Assembly: GCF_000005505.3 (NCBI RefSeq)
Contig: NC_016131.3
Span: 1,364,001 to 1,428,000 of the forward strand
DNA length: 64,000 bases
Source of the DNA: Brachypodium distachyon
Taxonomy: Eukaryota > Streptophyta > Magnoliopsida > Poales > Poaceae
Direction: 5' to 3'
Each line of letters starts with the position of its first letter. Position 1 is the stretch's first letter. The translations under genes were made by a program, and so were the position numbers. The notes under the pieces were generated by a model. That model was not told the DNA's origin. It saw nothing but the letters and a program-made list of their open reading frames with translations, and made no database searches. Below are positions 19,950 to 31,087 of this stretch, piece after piece.

Positions 19950-22900
19950 CACTACTAGAAATTACAATTTTTCTTAGGACAAAAATCTTTAACTAGAACT
20001 GATTTCTATACTCTAGTTAAAATAAAGGTGTAAACAGTGTAACTCTAGTTAAAAAGAGTTTGCACCTAAAAATAAATATGAAATAACTGTACCTAGAGTT
20101 AATTTGAACCTTAGTTAAAGAACGCCACACACTGGGTGAGAAAATGCAGCTGGCGGGCGATTTTTTGCTTTATTTTCGGTCCATCCTGCCGAAGAGGCTT
20201 GCGTCGCTGTACATGGGCCCGCTTGATAGCGACAGAGGTGGAGCAAAAAATTTCGCTATGTCGTGAGGCAAACGCGCGAGAAAACGAAATCTCAAAAGAA
20301 AACAAATCTAGGTCTCCTTCTCCCGTCTCCGGCTCTCCGCGTCGCCGTTCGCCTCCCCGCCGTGTTCGCGCCGCCCTGCCCCTCCCCGCCGTTCCGAGCC
20401 TCCCCGCCCTGCCCAGCGCCGCCGACACCTTTCCTGCGACGAGGACCGCCGCCGGCCGCGAGGATGCAGTTCTTGCGCCGTCCCGCCCTGCCCAGCGCCG
20501 CCACACCTTTCCTGCGAGGACCGCCGCCCGCGAGGATGCGGTCTCGGTGACCGTGCCTGGAACCATGGCAGCGGCGGGGTCCGTCTTCTACTCGTGGTGA
20601 CTCCCTGTCTCCCTCCCTGTGGTGACCGCCCCCTTCTAGTTCATCCTCTCTCCCTCTCAGTCTTCTCTAGCTCTCTCTCAATCCATATGGGTCTCGGGAT
20701 GTGCTAGATGGTCTGGGATTTAGGTTTTTTTAATTTATTTTGCTATGTGCCAAATTCCCCAATCCATCCAAGCTCTTTACAGGTCTTGATCCCATTTATC
20801 CAACCATCTGCTCTATATATTTATGCGATTTCAGGTGTCAACATAGATTTAATCGCATGATTTTTCCCGGAGCTTTTCAGGTTTCACACTCACTCTGAAA
20901 CTTTGATCTTATCGTCAGAGTATATAAAGAAAAAGACAATCTACACTCTTCACAGGTCCTGGTCTCATATATACTTGCCTTTCTCTCTTCGATTTTAGCA
21001 TGTACTGTATGTATATTCCCAGCTCTATTTGTAGTGTTTTATGTGTCTGTTTACCTTGTAGGCATTCCGTGAGAGAAAAAGTGTCCTGGTCTCATCTATC
21101 CTTGCCTTGCTCTCTTCGATTTTATCACCTACTCTATGTATATTCCGTCCAGTTCTATTTGTTCTGTTTTATGTGTTTTTGTTACCTTGTAGGCATTCCA
21201 TGGGAGAAGAATCAACAAGGTTTCTACATCAGTTAATTTGATTGGTCCAGCAATCCCGTTCCTATCAGTATGTTGTCAACACCCATTTCTATTAGTCGCT
21301 ATATGTTTTTCATTCCCATTGTGGCACTTATACTTCAATGAATTCTTCTCAAAGTTTTGTCATCTATAATTTGTCCTTACAAAGTTCTACATGCTTAGCT
21401 TTGGTCACTGAAATTTTGTCTGAATGCAATTCCAGTTGAAGTATTACCACACCATCTGAATGCCCTGGCATTGATGACCACTCAGGTACTAAATTCCAAC
21501 AGCAAATTTACTATTTTGCAAGCTCCAATTTTATACTCCAGTATATTACTCTGTGCCATATTACTAAGAAAGCTCAAATGCCAATGAGTTACCAGTCTGC
21601 AATCTCCAATTGTATACTCCAGTATATTACTCTGTGCCAAATTAGTTACATGCAAACAAACTTCGATGTGTCCCCTACGAATACTATCACCATCTGTAAC
21701 TATAAGCAGCATCTATATCACTCAGTCTATTTTGTTAAAAAACTTTATATGTACAAGTGGATTGATGTTTTCAGCAGTAAATGGCGACATTGATACTTGT
21801 TTAAGGATTTTTATTTTCTTTCCATGCTTCCAGCTGGTAGACAAAATAACCGAGCAAGCAGAAAGCTAAACTGACCAAGATTCCTTATTCCTGTATGTTT
21901 TTTGAAGTGGTCACCAGCAGCTATCTAACAATGAACTTGTTGTTTCCTCAATAAAAAAAACTATGAACTTATTTCTCATTTCCTTTTACCCACTGAAGCT
22001 TATATTGCTCATAGCACTTTGTATCTCTAATAAATTGTTTAATGTCAATGTTTCGTCTGATAGAAACAGTGTGATAAATGTTCATCGAGTATTATTACAT
22101 AAATTCTTTGAAGCGAATCTAGTAATAGCTTGCTGCCGCCTCCTGTATATCATTTTGTAGATGTGCTACCTTTGTCACCATCCCTCTGTAGGTATGTTGC
22201 TATCTCCAATTTGATATCTTCTTATCTTTTGAGTACAACTTCTGCATAGGTGATTACTATATTTATTTATCTTGCATTAAAAATTACATGGAAATCTCTT
22301 ATCATATCACTTTGTGTAGTGATTCAGGAGATGACATAAGGAAATCTCCTTCCAGCTGTGAGTTTAGGTTCAAGAATGATATTGCTCCTTGGAGAAGAGG
22401 ATGTGATTAAAGACATGCTTACAACTGTATGCTGCTGTAAAGAGTGTATTTTTTTGGTGTAATGGTGCTTTTTTTTGGGTGTAGCAACAACACTTGCTAC
22501 TGATCACGAACATGTTACTTGAATGAAAACTGAGATTGGCTAAATTCATTTGTGTTATGTGCGGTTTCTATTGGTTATAATTCTGTCTCCATTTGAAAAT
22601 ATTTGAATTATGGTCATTACGAATTCAAATATGGTCGATACGGATTCATATATGGCAAATACGAATTCAATATGGTTCCATAGAGTGTATTTCAGATTTT
22701 GGTAGGTAAAGTTTTCTAGGGGAAGATGATGATGTGGCAAATAAGATTTTGGTCCCACTCTCAAAGCTACATGTGATATCTTTCTCTAAAGTTTCAACCC
22801 CTAGGTAAAAAAATGTTTTCCTAGAGCTGTCGAACTGTCTCTAGGTAAAGTTCTCTTTCCCCACCATACTATACTTAGGGTTGCTAGCCTTAGGGTTCTT

Positions 22901-22996
22901 TCACTAGTGGAGTCTCTAGGTGAAACCTTTACTTAGGGTTTTTGTGCTTTCACCTAGAGTGTTTAGCACTAGGAAAAACTGTGTATTCCAGTAGTG
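19950..22996. mobile_element. Non-autonomous CACTA transposon with ATA target duplication (3047 bp)
   Basis: The left end CACTACTAGAAATTAC begins at 19950; the right end, read in reverse complement from 22996, is CACTACTGGAATACAC. Both are flanked by the trinucleotide ATA (19947-19949 and 22997-22999), the 3-bp duplication expected of CACTA elements. Subterminal repeats are visible: variants of CTAGTTAAA on the left, CTAGGTAAA/CTAGGTGAAA on the right. No transposase is encoded. A GC-rich segment at 20320-20610, ending in an ORF MAAAGSVFYSW before a GT donor, resembles a first exon with 5' UTR and may be captured host sequence. Good terminal pairing suggests a fairly recent insertion. Confidence 0.85.
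20953..21205 (+). repeat. Tandem duplication (unit about 125 bp) inside the CACTA element
   Basis: A unit running CTTGCCTT(T/G)CTCTCTTCGATTTTA ... TTACCTTGTAGGCATTCC(G/A)TG is present twice, near 20968-21070 and 21101-21201, with substitutions. A second, shorter tandem repeat (about 75 bp, core TATACTCCAGTATATTACTCTGTGCCA) lies at 21520-21645. Confidence 0.7.
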
Positions 22997-22999
22997 ATA

Positions 23000-24890
23000 T
23001 GAGACACGCACGCATTACTAGATCCTCAATTAGATTAATTAATGCTTGCAATGACATGGCATGTCAATATGCAATTCATACACAAGGCTAATGCATCAGA
23101 AACAAGCTATGATACGGTTATGCTCAAGCCACTTATAGAGCTTTAATAATAAATTCCTTAATTAAGAAATAAGCCTAACATTCTACTTTTACTAAGAACA
23201 GTGAGATAAGTTGTCCAAACAAGCATTAACATCGCACCAACAGGTAGATCATATTTTCCTGATCAATTTGATGTACTCACTTCTATAATTCTTAGTTCAG
23301 ATGAATTTGCTATGAATTTTACAAGTTTGGAAACCGTATAAGCTATTTATCCAAATCCAGATTGATACTTACTCCGTACCTTTTATAGCCAACTTTTGTC
23401 ACCAAGTGCCGGGCAGTTACAGTCGATGACAAGTGCGTCCTTAGTCAACAAGGTTTCCACGCGGCTTGGCTAGACAACTGACAAGTGGGCCCCACTTTCA
23501 GGATTTCCACTTTTACCGAAAAGACTAACTTTCACTGGCAGGTGCGTCCCGGCCCTGGCAAGCGGACACGGTGATCAGCGCGGCTCGAGCTCGCCGGAAT
23601 CTTGCCGGAAACGCGCGACTGTCAACGGAACGAGGCGCGGCTTGGTGCGCTCGAACGATCCAACCGAGTCGAACCTAAATTCGGCGGCGGAATGACCAAA
23701 AGGTCACCGGAACTTCGCCGGCGACGATGAACAGCGGCGGCGACGGCGGCGCTCGTCCTAGGCGACGCTACGGAGCACGAAACGCTACGGGACAGATGGG
23801 GAAACGATCCTCGGCTCACCGATAATCTATTAGACTGCTCTTCGAAGCTCGGGGAGGCGCGGAAGGTCGTCGGCGACGGAGCAGTGGCCGGAGTTGGGGA
23901 GACGGCGTCGATCTCGCGGTAGACGGCTTCTTGGGGTCCGATTGCTCGTGTAGGGATTCAATCCGGGGCGAGGAAGCTCCCTGAAATGATGGCGAGGTCG
24001 ATGGGCGGCGGCGGCGCACGGCGGCAGTGGCGGTGGATGCTGATCTCGTTCGGGGCGAGGGGAGCGAGCTAGGGAAAATGGCGGTCACGGGGAGATGCAG
24101 CTCGACGGGATGAACTTGATGACGCAAGAATATTCGAGAATCGGCCACCTCATCTGTTGAAATCGACGTCCGGGCGGATGGCCGAGATGAAGCGGCGGTG
24201 GTCTCGTGGCGGCTAAGGTGCGCGAATCGCAGAGATAGCAAGGGCACGAAGATAAGCGCGACGCGAACAAGCTAACGCGTGGTCGGGCGCTGCGAACGGC
24301 TAAGCGAATCGGCGGCAAGCAGGAGGTGGCGCCGGCGGTGCCATGGCTGACACGCAGCTGCTTGGAGAAGAAGACCCTGACGAGTGGGTCCCTTCAGTCA
24401 GTGGCTTCGGTCCTAGCTGGGCGGAACTGGGTTGCGCGCAGAGATGGAACATGACAGAAAGGAACTGGGCCGCTGGGCCTGAGGTAAGTTAGGGTTTCTC
24501 CTTTTCTGTTTCCTTTGCTGTTTCCTTTTGAATTCAAACAATTTTAAATTGTTTGAATACTCAAACTTGCTTCAAAAATTCTGGAACTTTACAGAGAGCT
24601 TTGAAATATGGAAACAAAGCCTCCATTAAAATCTAGAGTCTTCGAAGAATATTTATCTTGGGTTGCAAGCGTGGAGTAAAAGTCAAGCTTTTAAACAGAG
24701 GTTTTTAATTTACCTCAATTTCACGTTTTTAGGAAGTGAAACATGATGCCCATAAGATGCAAATGATACTTTATTTATGTTACAAAACTAGGGCTGTTAC
24801 AGGTGTCGCGCCCCACCAGCCCAGACCAGTCAGCCCAGAGGCGTGAGCAATTCCTGGCTCCGCCCCAGGTAAAGTATGTACTTGGAATCT
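23000..24890. other. Repeat-like region; possible degenerate LTR at about 23.4-24.8 kb
   Basis: The segment ending GGGCTGTTACA at 24801 reads, on the minus strand, as TGTAACAGCCCTAGTTTTG..., a start seen in many grass gypsy LTRs. The GC-rich core (23560-24480; CGGCG-rich, no convincing protein) also fits such LTRs. I could not find a partner LTR or a 5-bp target duplication, so the boundaries are guesses. 24538-24564 contains a near-perfect AT palindrome around CAAACAATTTTAAATTGTTTG. Confidence 0.35.
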
Positions 24891-24916
24891 AATCTTTAAC
24901 TCCTAAATCTATATAT

Positions 24917-25134
24917 AATCCTTGCGTTCCTAAATATATTGTGTATAACTTTTATTTACCGTCAAACTTTTTAAACTTTGACCAACATATCAACCTTGTG
25001 AAACAAAAACAATTCATAGTATTTTGGTTTGACACTTTAGATGTTGATATATTTTATTATGAGTTGGTCAAAGTTTAAAAGATTTGGCAATCAACAAAAA
25101 TTAAACATCTTCTATTTTGGAACCGAGATAGTAT
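24917..25134. mobile_element. Stowaway-like MITE remnant
   Basis: Inverted similarity between the left part (CCTTGCGTTCCTAAATATATTGTG) and the reverse complement of the right part (TACTATCTCGGTTCCAAAATAGAAGATG), with mirrored inner blocks around AAACTTTGACCAAC and GTTGGTCAAAGTTT. This is a common plan for grass Stowaway/Mariner MITEs of about 200 bp. Ends have decayed. Confidence 0.6.
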
Positions 25135-25165
25135 ACAAGACTTATATTTGGGAACAGAGATACTA

Positions 25166-26964
25166 TCTGTACCTAATAATAAAAGCAACATTGTTTCCGC
25201 CGTTGGTTTTCGTCCCGGCAATTTTGCGTTTTGGTCCTTCCTTTTTTTAAATCAACGCGCAGTCCAAATTAAGGACGGAACTAGGCTTTTCTGTAAAATC
25301 CGGGCTTCTTTTTGCAAATCTCCCCTGCCTCCTCCCGTGGCCGCTCCTTGCTCCCGTGCCCGGCGCCGCCCGCCCCCTCCTCCTCCCGTGTCCGCTCCTT
25401 GCTCCCGTTCCCGGCGCCGCCGGCCCCCTCCTCCACCTCTCGTCCCCTCCCATGCCGTCGCCCCCCTGCTCCTGCTCCCGTGGCCGCCGGTCACCTCCTT
25501 CTCCAGTGGCCGCCGGGCACCCCGATCCATTCCTATTTGACTTTGCCCACGGATCGAGGAAGCCATGTAGAAAAAAATTCCCCTCCTCACGCTGTCCGCT
25601 CTACCTGCGCCGCCGCCGCCTCACGGGGGGCCCACCGCCGAGTGCTCCCGACGCTCGATGAGGGCGTCCCCTCCACTTGCAGCTGCCCGTCTGCTCCGTG
25701 TTGCTCGACTTCTCCATAGACCGGGGCAGGGACTCGGAGCCCCTCGCCTCAGGGAGGCGATGGTCTCGGCCTGCGTGCGTATGTTTGCCATCAACCTATT
25801 CAGGTTCTTCCCGTCCAAGGTCCGGCCAGTCGGCAGGGGAACCAGGAGGCCGACGAGGATAATCTGTTCTTCGACCTCTCATGGTACCACCTACAGGTCG
25901 TGTCTCTGGTTGTTGATGTGAAGGTGGCTGGGAAGTACATGTTAGAATTTTTCTAACAGTGCATGGACAATTCGTTTATCTCTAGGATGCCCTGTTTGTT
26001 CTAGATAAAAGGATTGCTTGAAAATATTTTGCATATGATATATGAGAAATTCATGGGCGGTATACGCCATAAATCCGCAAGGCTGTGAGCAATATCTTCT
26101 ATAAGGCAGATCGCCACAGTGGGATTGCGGAGCTCTTGGAGGTGTTTGGGAGTATGATTAGTGGGGTTTGCAAAGACACTGAAGGAGAAGCATAAGTTGT
26201 TTCTGTGGAAGGCATTAATTACTCTTTATAAACCAAAGGCAGTGCGAATTTGCCTGCCACAATTGACGTACTGCATTACTCAGTTTATATATTGACAAGG
26301 AAACGAAGCTCTAAGGGACTGTGATCGAGGCCTATTGAAGTATTGGCCAGTGAAAACAGTCAGAAGGAGATGATGTTCTTGGAGGAGGTTCTGGAATCGA
26401 CAGAAATGCCTGAGTTTCAGAAGTGCGCGCATGGTTCCATTGTTTCGAAAGGGTTGCACACTGCCTAAACATCTCTCATTTGCAAGTAAAATTTAATCTT
26501 TAAAAGTTTAATGGGCTAATGGACAGTTTTGGCCGCTTTATTATTTTTCTTTATTAGCTTATAGCTCCCATTATTGAACATCCGCTCAAATCACAAGCAG
26601 CATGAATAAGTAGCTTCAGTATGTAATTATCAATAGTATGTAATTATCATGGACGAGTAAAGTATTTGTTTGGGTTAGATTGCACATGGTTTTTTTCAAT
26701 TGAGTTTTTTGTTTTGTTCATGTATTCCAATGGCAGGTACGTAAGAACCTTTGATTAAATTTAAAAGGGAATACAACATCTTCTATACAGACAAGACACA
26801 TGCCACGTTTGACTAATACTTAGGAAGTAAATTTCACTTTCATTAATACTCGTTGTTTTGCTTATTTCGAATGAATGTTAAATTATGTCGTTGTCTTTTA
26901 AAAAATGTGAATTTCCGTGTGCATATGTTTAAGAGCCCGTGGCAACGCACGGGCACTGTGCTAG
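25166..26964 (+). mobile_element. Helitron (about 1.8 kb) carrying captured exons
   Basis: The 5' end is TCTGTACCTAATAATAAAAGCA, starting with TC after an A at 25165. The 3' end is CTAG at 26961-26964 followed by T, preceded by a hairpin with 7-bp stem GCCCGTG/CACGGGC (26935-26954, loop around GCAACG). TC start, hairpin, CTRR end and A-T insertion without duplication are the marks of Helitrons, and this hairpin is a familiar Triticeae type. No Rep/helicase is encoded, so it is non-autonomous. It contains PP2A B' fragments (separate entry) and a GC-rich CCTCCTCCCGTG repeat at 25310-25460. Confidence 0.8.
25757..26465 (+). pseudogene. Captured fragments of a PP2A B' (B56) regulatory subunit gene
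   Basis: Inside the Helitron, frame-shifting translation gives INLFRFFPSK and then DNLFFDLSWYHLQVVSLVV, matching the start of the conserved B56 core. From 26035 follow IYEKFMGGIRHKI, NIFYKADRHSGIAELLEVFGSM, FAKTLKEKHKLFLWKALITLYKPKAV and QKEMMFLEEVLESTEMPEFQK, collinear with B56 subunits, which direct PP2A phosphatase to its substrates. Frame breaks (for example near 26075 and 26175) and stops prevent a product. Exon junction remnants suggest genomic capture rather than a cDNA, but this is inference. Confidence 0.7.
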
Positions 26965-28185
26965 TACTATATAAGAACGTAAAAAACTAAAGCTCGTTGT
27001 CGCCCTTTCCTTGGCGCTGAGCGGACTTGTTGGAGGCCACAGCGAAGACAGGGTTGCAGTCTGCAGAGATCCTCCAGCTCCTTGAGCTTCTCCACGTATT
27101 CATCCTTGTCGGTGTCCGGGCTGAGCGGACTTTTATTCGGATTTCTACATTTTTAGTTTATATGGTTCAAAGTTTCAAATTTTCCTCGCAAAGCAGGCCA
27201 TCCAATTATCAACCAAATGTTACAGCGAAATAAACTCAAGCAACATGATTCAAAGGTCAAAACAGACAGTAACTTTCCAGCTACTCTTTCCCTGGGAGTA
27301 AATTCTGCAGGCAACCTGTTATACATATAGTCAAATATTCGCAACAAAAATAATAATTAAATGCAGCTTTTCCCTGGGAAAAAAGAGCATGTACAGTGAG
27401 TTCTGGGCAGTTAAGTAAATCTGTCCATCAATTAGAACAAATCCTTTGGCAAGTGAAGAACACGTAATTATCTGGACATGGAATACAAGCATTACTTATG
27501 ATTGCTCTGACGTTTTCTTATCGACATTGCTCTGGCAAAAAAATGTATCGATCACTCCAGTTCAACTCGTAGAAAATAATATCACGGGAAAATAAAACTC
27601 ATTTGTGCAACTACATTGAGGTCCTTAGATCTCTGAGAATCTTTTATTTTCTTCTTTTTGAGGAACTCTTCATTTTCTTCTTGTGCTTTGATTTCTCATT
27701 GGATAGTTTTGTGTCACCCCGTTTATTTGCATTCTCTCGGCGTCCAAAGCAAGTTCAGCAGCGAGGAAGGCTCTTCTCTTGCAAGTTGCCACACCAGACC
27801 TCTTCCAAACGGCTCTAGAATACCAGACCATAACCATAGTGAATGACATAAATAAATAGCACATCACGACATCACGTTATAACAAAGTGTACGGAGATGC
27901 AGTATGCATACTCGCACGAAGGATCTCAAGTGTGGGGGACGTAGGGAGGGGGGCCCGACGAAACGAAGGACGCGGGGTGGGCGGACGAAAAAAAAGGTGA
28001 AGGCCTTCCGTGGCATGCTGGCCGATTGGTAAGTTAAAACGCAACACGCTAGTGAGTTGCAACGGCAATCAATCCATGATGGCATGCAGAAAAGCGGACC
28101 ATGCACTGGTTCGTGGAGGGGGCGAGCCTTGCTGACGTGGCAGACCGTGAGCTCAGGACTCAAATTATATACTCGTTTGGTCAGA
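26965..28185. other. Unannotated stretch
   Basis: No intact gene. On the minus strand at 27120-27005 a short open piece reads DKDEYVEKLKELEDLC and could be a scrap of a captured coding exon, but it is too short to assign. The remainder has chance ORFs only. Confidence 0.3.
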
Positions 28186-28325
28186 GTGAATTAGTGACAA
28201 GGGGTATGTGATGTTAAATCATTTGTTTGGTTAGAAGAAATGAGAGTTAAGAGGTATGTGATATTAAATCATTTGTTTGGTTAGAGGAAATGATAGTTTA
28301 AGAGAGATTGAGCATGTGATGTAAC
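28186..28325 (+). repeat. Two-copy tandem repeat, about 65-bp unit
   Basis: The unit (A/G)AGGTATGTGAT(G/A)TTAAATCATTTGTTTGGTTAGA(A/G)GAAATGA occurs near 28200 and 28252, preceded by a third partial copy of TCGTTTGGTCAGAG. AT-rich and non-coding. Confidence 0.65.
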
Positions 28326-31087
28326 AAACTAATAACTCCCACTATTTTAATAATAGGAGAGTTGGGAATTGGGAGGGAATTGTCTCATACAGATGATCTC
28401 AACCGTTGGTCATAACTTACGATATCATCTATCTCTAATCTAATCTCCCACCAACCAATTATGCGAATAAATTCATCCATACCAAACTGAACTAAACATG
28501 AAGTGGAAGGCCTTGTTTAGATTGGGAGAATAATTGTCACTCCATAGGGCTTGAATTGTTTCCCATGTGAAATTTCTGCCAAATTCTCCTGGAATTCTAT
28601 GTTCCATGAACGATCATATGTGGTGGTTGGGAGCACGAGTGCATCTCGTATGCCCGGCATATATACTAGTCATCTCTGCGGAGATGGTTCTTGATGTCAA
28701 TGATCTGCCTCAAGCCATTTGCTCAAATACTTGCGTGAGTTCGGTTGTGCACTAAATTTCTTGTTCTGAAGAGAGCACATAAATTTCTTCATTGTCTTTG
28801 CCTGAACTTCAATTCTTCTTACAAAATGATTTTTTTAGGAAACTCTTCCAAGACAATTGATGAGTCGTTCCTTTTTTTGTTTTGTGGGGAATTGATGAGT
28901 CGTTCCTGTACGTGCAATTTTCTGAAGAGAATTGTTTGCTTCAAGATTCGTTCATAATGCTCTAATTGTGTTTTGTCTTAATAAAAGTGGGCATCATGAG
29001 CCTATGGGTCGCCTTGATTCAACATTTTGAAGTTTTCTATCGATGTCATGGTGCTATCTTAAAGTTGCCGAGGAAAAGATCATGCTGATCGACTACTAGA
29101 CAGTTGGAATCCACAACAGTGTTAATTCCACAAAACAGAAAACTTGTTTTTATCAATGTTCATGTTACTTATTCTGATCCATAGCAACGCAAGAGCACTT
29201 GACTGGAAAAATAATGGCAGTTTTCTTAGATGGGGGCGATAGTTTTTTTTTCATTTTGAGAATTTATATTATTTTTTTAGTTAATGTTGGAGAGAGGCCG
29301 CAGAAGTTGTGTGGGCGAGAGGGGGCACGTTTCGTTTAAATTTTGTTTTTTTAGCGAATCGCTTCGTTTAGATGACAGCCTTACAAAGTTTTTTTTTATA
29401 AAAAATAGATTTTTTTAGCCAAAAAAAAGATTTTTTTTTTAGCGAAGAAAAAAAACAGATGACAGCCTTACAATTTATGTCAACATGGGCTGGAATTCTT
29501 TATTCGGCCTAGCCCAGGTGGATAAGACGATTTGGTGGCAGCCTGGAAGAGGGTCCTAGAATTTTCAGCATCTTTCCTCTAGCACAAAAAGAGAGTGAAT
29601 AATACGGAAAGAGAAGAGTAAACCCTAGCCGTCATTTTTTTAAGAAAGGTTTGATCTCCGGCGGTTTTTCTTCTCTTACAGACGATCTGGCATTGCGAGA
29701 CGGAGGAGAACCTATGCTCCGTTTGTCATCTAGCTACTTTTGCTATTTTTCTTCTTAGCTACTTTTTTTTGTATTTTTTTTATTGATGCATCGTCGAAAC
29801 AAGGGTTTCACTTCTTGCCTTGTAAGGGGTTGTCCCTGGCCATGGTGCATTCAACAATTTTAAGTTCTGATTATTTGAGGTGGGAGATTTATGCAGCTTT
29901 CAAAAGCAATGAGGTTAGTCCAGCTTGTGCATGAATATTGTTCTGCAATTTCGTCAACGAATACACGAGGAATTAAGATGCAAAAGATGATCTAGTGATG
30001 TCGATTTCAAAGGGTCATGATGAAGAGTTTAGGTTTGTTACTTATGTTCATCTCAATTGGGTTGATCTAGTCTATTTTCTTTTATGAAATAAAGCTGATC
30101 GTTGTTCTAAAAAGATAATATTTTTCAGCATTCGGTGCAACAACAAGTGTTCTGCTCAAACTCAAGCGATTGATAGCTGACTATATATGCCCAATGCTGT
30201 CTTTTCAGAGTATTTTGCTTATACATCTTGCTCCGTGCTTAATCTTTTGTACCTAGTTAATTATCATTTGATGCACTCCCTCCATCCCGAATTAAGTGAC
30301 GTCGATTTGTGAAAGAATATATACAAATCCACGTCCGATAATTCGGCACGGAGATGCACTTGTGCCGCACTTGTGGATGTCGATACCTGATGTTAGAGAT
30401 TCTGATCCAGGTGTTAGTGATATCCTCTTCGTCTTTTTCAGGAGCGGTACACGAATGTGGGGCTAAGAAGAAAAGAATAGGCCGAAGCCATTCCGCAACA
30501 GACTAATGAGTGTTTATTGTTCTTCCGTTGGAAACTATCTGTAATTTGTTAAGGTGAATTAATGTTCATTGTTCTGGGTGAATATTTGGCTTTTAGTACT
30601 TAATAGAATTAGTAAATTGTTCAATATATATATCCCTGAATCATGAGGTTACTGTAGCAGATATGCTGAATACTATTCGTACTCGTCATTATCAATATTG
30701 AGTTCGCTAGGGATTCGATTATCTTTGATCACGGGGAGAGGGGCTCCTTCACGGCTTCACCACGCATATTCCACGATCTGCGTCCACCGTGAACCGGATC
30801 CACGCACTCCTCTAGCCGTGTGTTTGTTGAAGGTGCACATCTACCGTCCACCCAACCCACGATCCGCGTCACTCGCATCCAACGGTTCATGCGGATCAAC
30901 CGGTCCCGACTAGGAATAGGATCTCTCTTCTCTCTTTCAATTCAACTACTAATATAAAGTGGAAGAGGAAAAGAAAAAGAAAAATAATACCGCAGCCCCC
31001 TGGACGAGTCCATCGTCTAGATCCAGAAACAACACATCGATCGATCTGACCTAGATCTCGGCGGACCTAGATCTCGGCGGTGCCATC
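28326..31087. other. Gene-free region and upstream region of the first DUF1618 gene
   Basis: Mostly AT-rich. Points seen: ATCCATAGCAACGCAAGAGCACTTGACT near 29180, resembling a worn Helitron 3' end; direct repeats of AGATGACAGCCTTACAA at 29371 and 29459 flanking a T/A-rich 75 bp; and one half of a Stowaway end (CACTCCCTCCATCCCGAATTAAGTGACG) at 30284. The last 300 bp is homologous to the upstream region of the second DUF1618 gene. Confidence 0.4.
30788..30900 (+). promoter_or_regulatory. Upstream block conserved between two DUF1618 genes
   Basis: The block GTGAACCGGATCCACGCACTCCTCT ... GAAGGTGCACATCTACCGTCCAC ... GCATCCAACGG is closely similar to 45195-45293 upstream of the second DUF1618 gene. 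This shows the two genes were duplicated with at least their proximal upstream DNA. Whether it is promoter, 5' UTR or simply residual homology cannot be told. Confidence 0.6.

Noticed and set aside
20111..20600. Overlapping 150-codon ORFs on both strands
   Set aside because: GC-rich low-complexity DNA within the CACTA element; no conserved motif. Kept only as a possible captured first exon.
23390..24803. Full LTR retrotransposon
   Set aside because: No partner LTR, no gag/pol motifs and no target duplication; listed only as a possible degenerate LTR.
27005..27130. Possible HSP70-like scrap (DEYVEKLKELED)
   Set aside because: Too short; such charged helices occur in many proteins.
28500..28760. 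Tourist-type MITE suggested by GGCCTTGTTTAGATTGGG
   Set aside because: No matching inverted end found within 500 bp.
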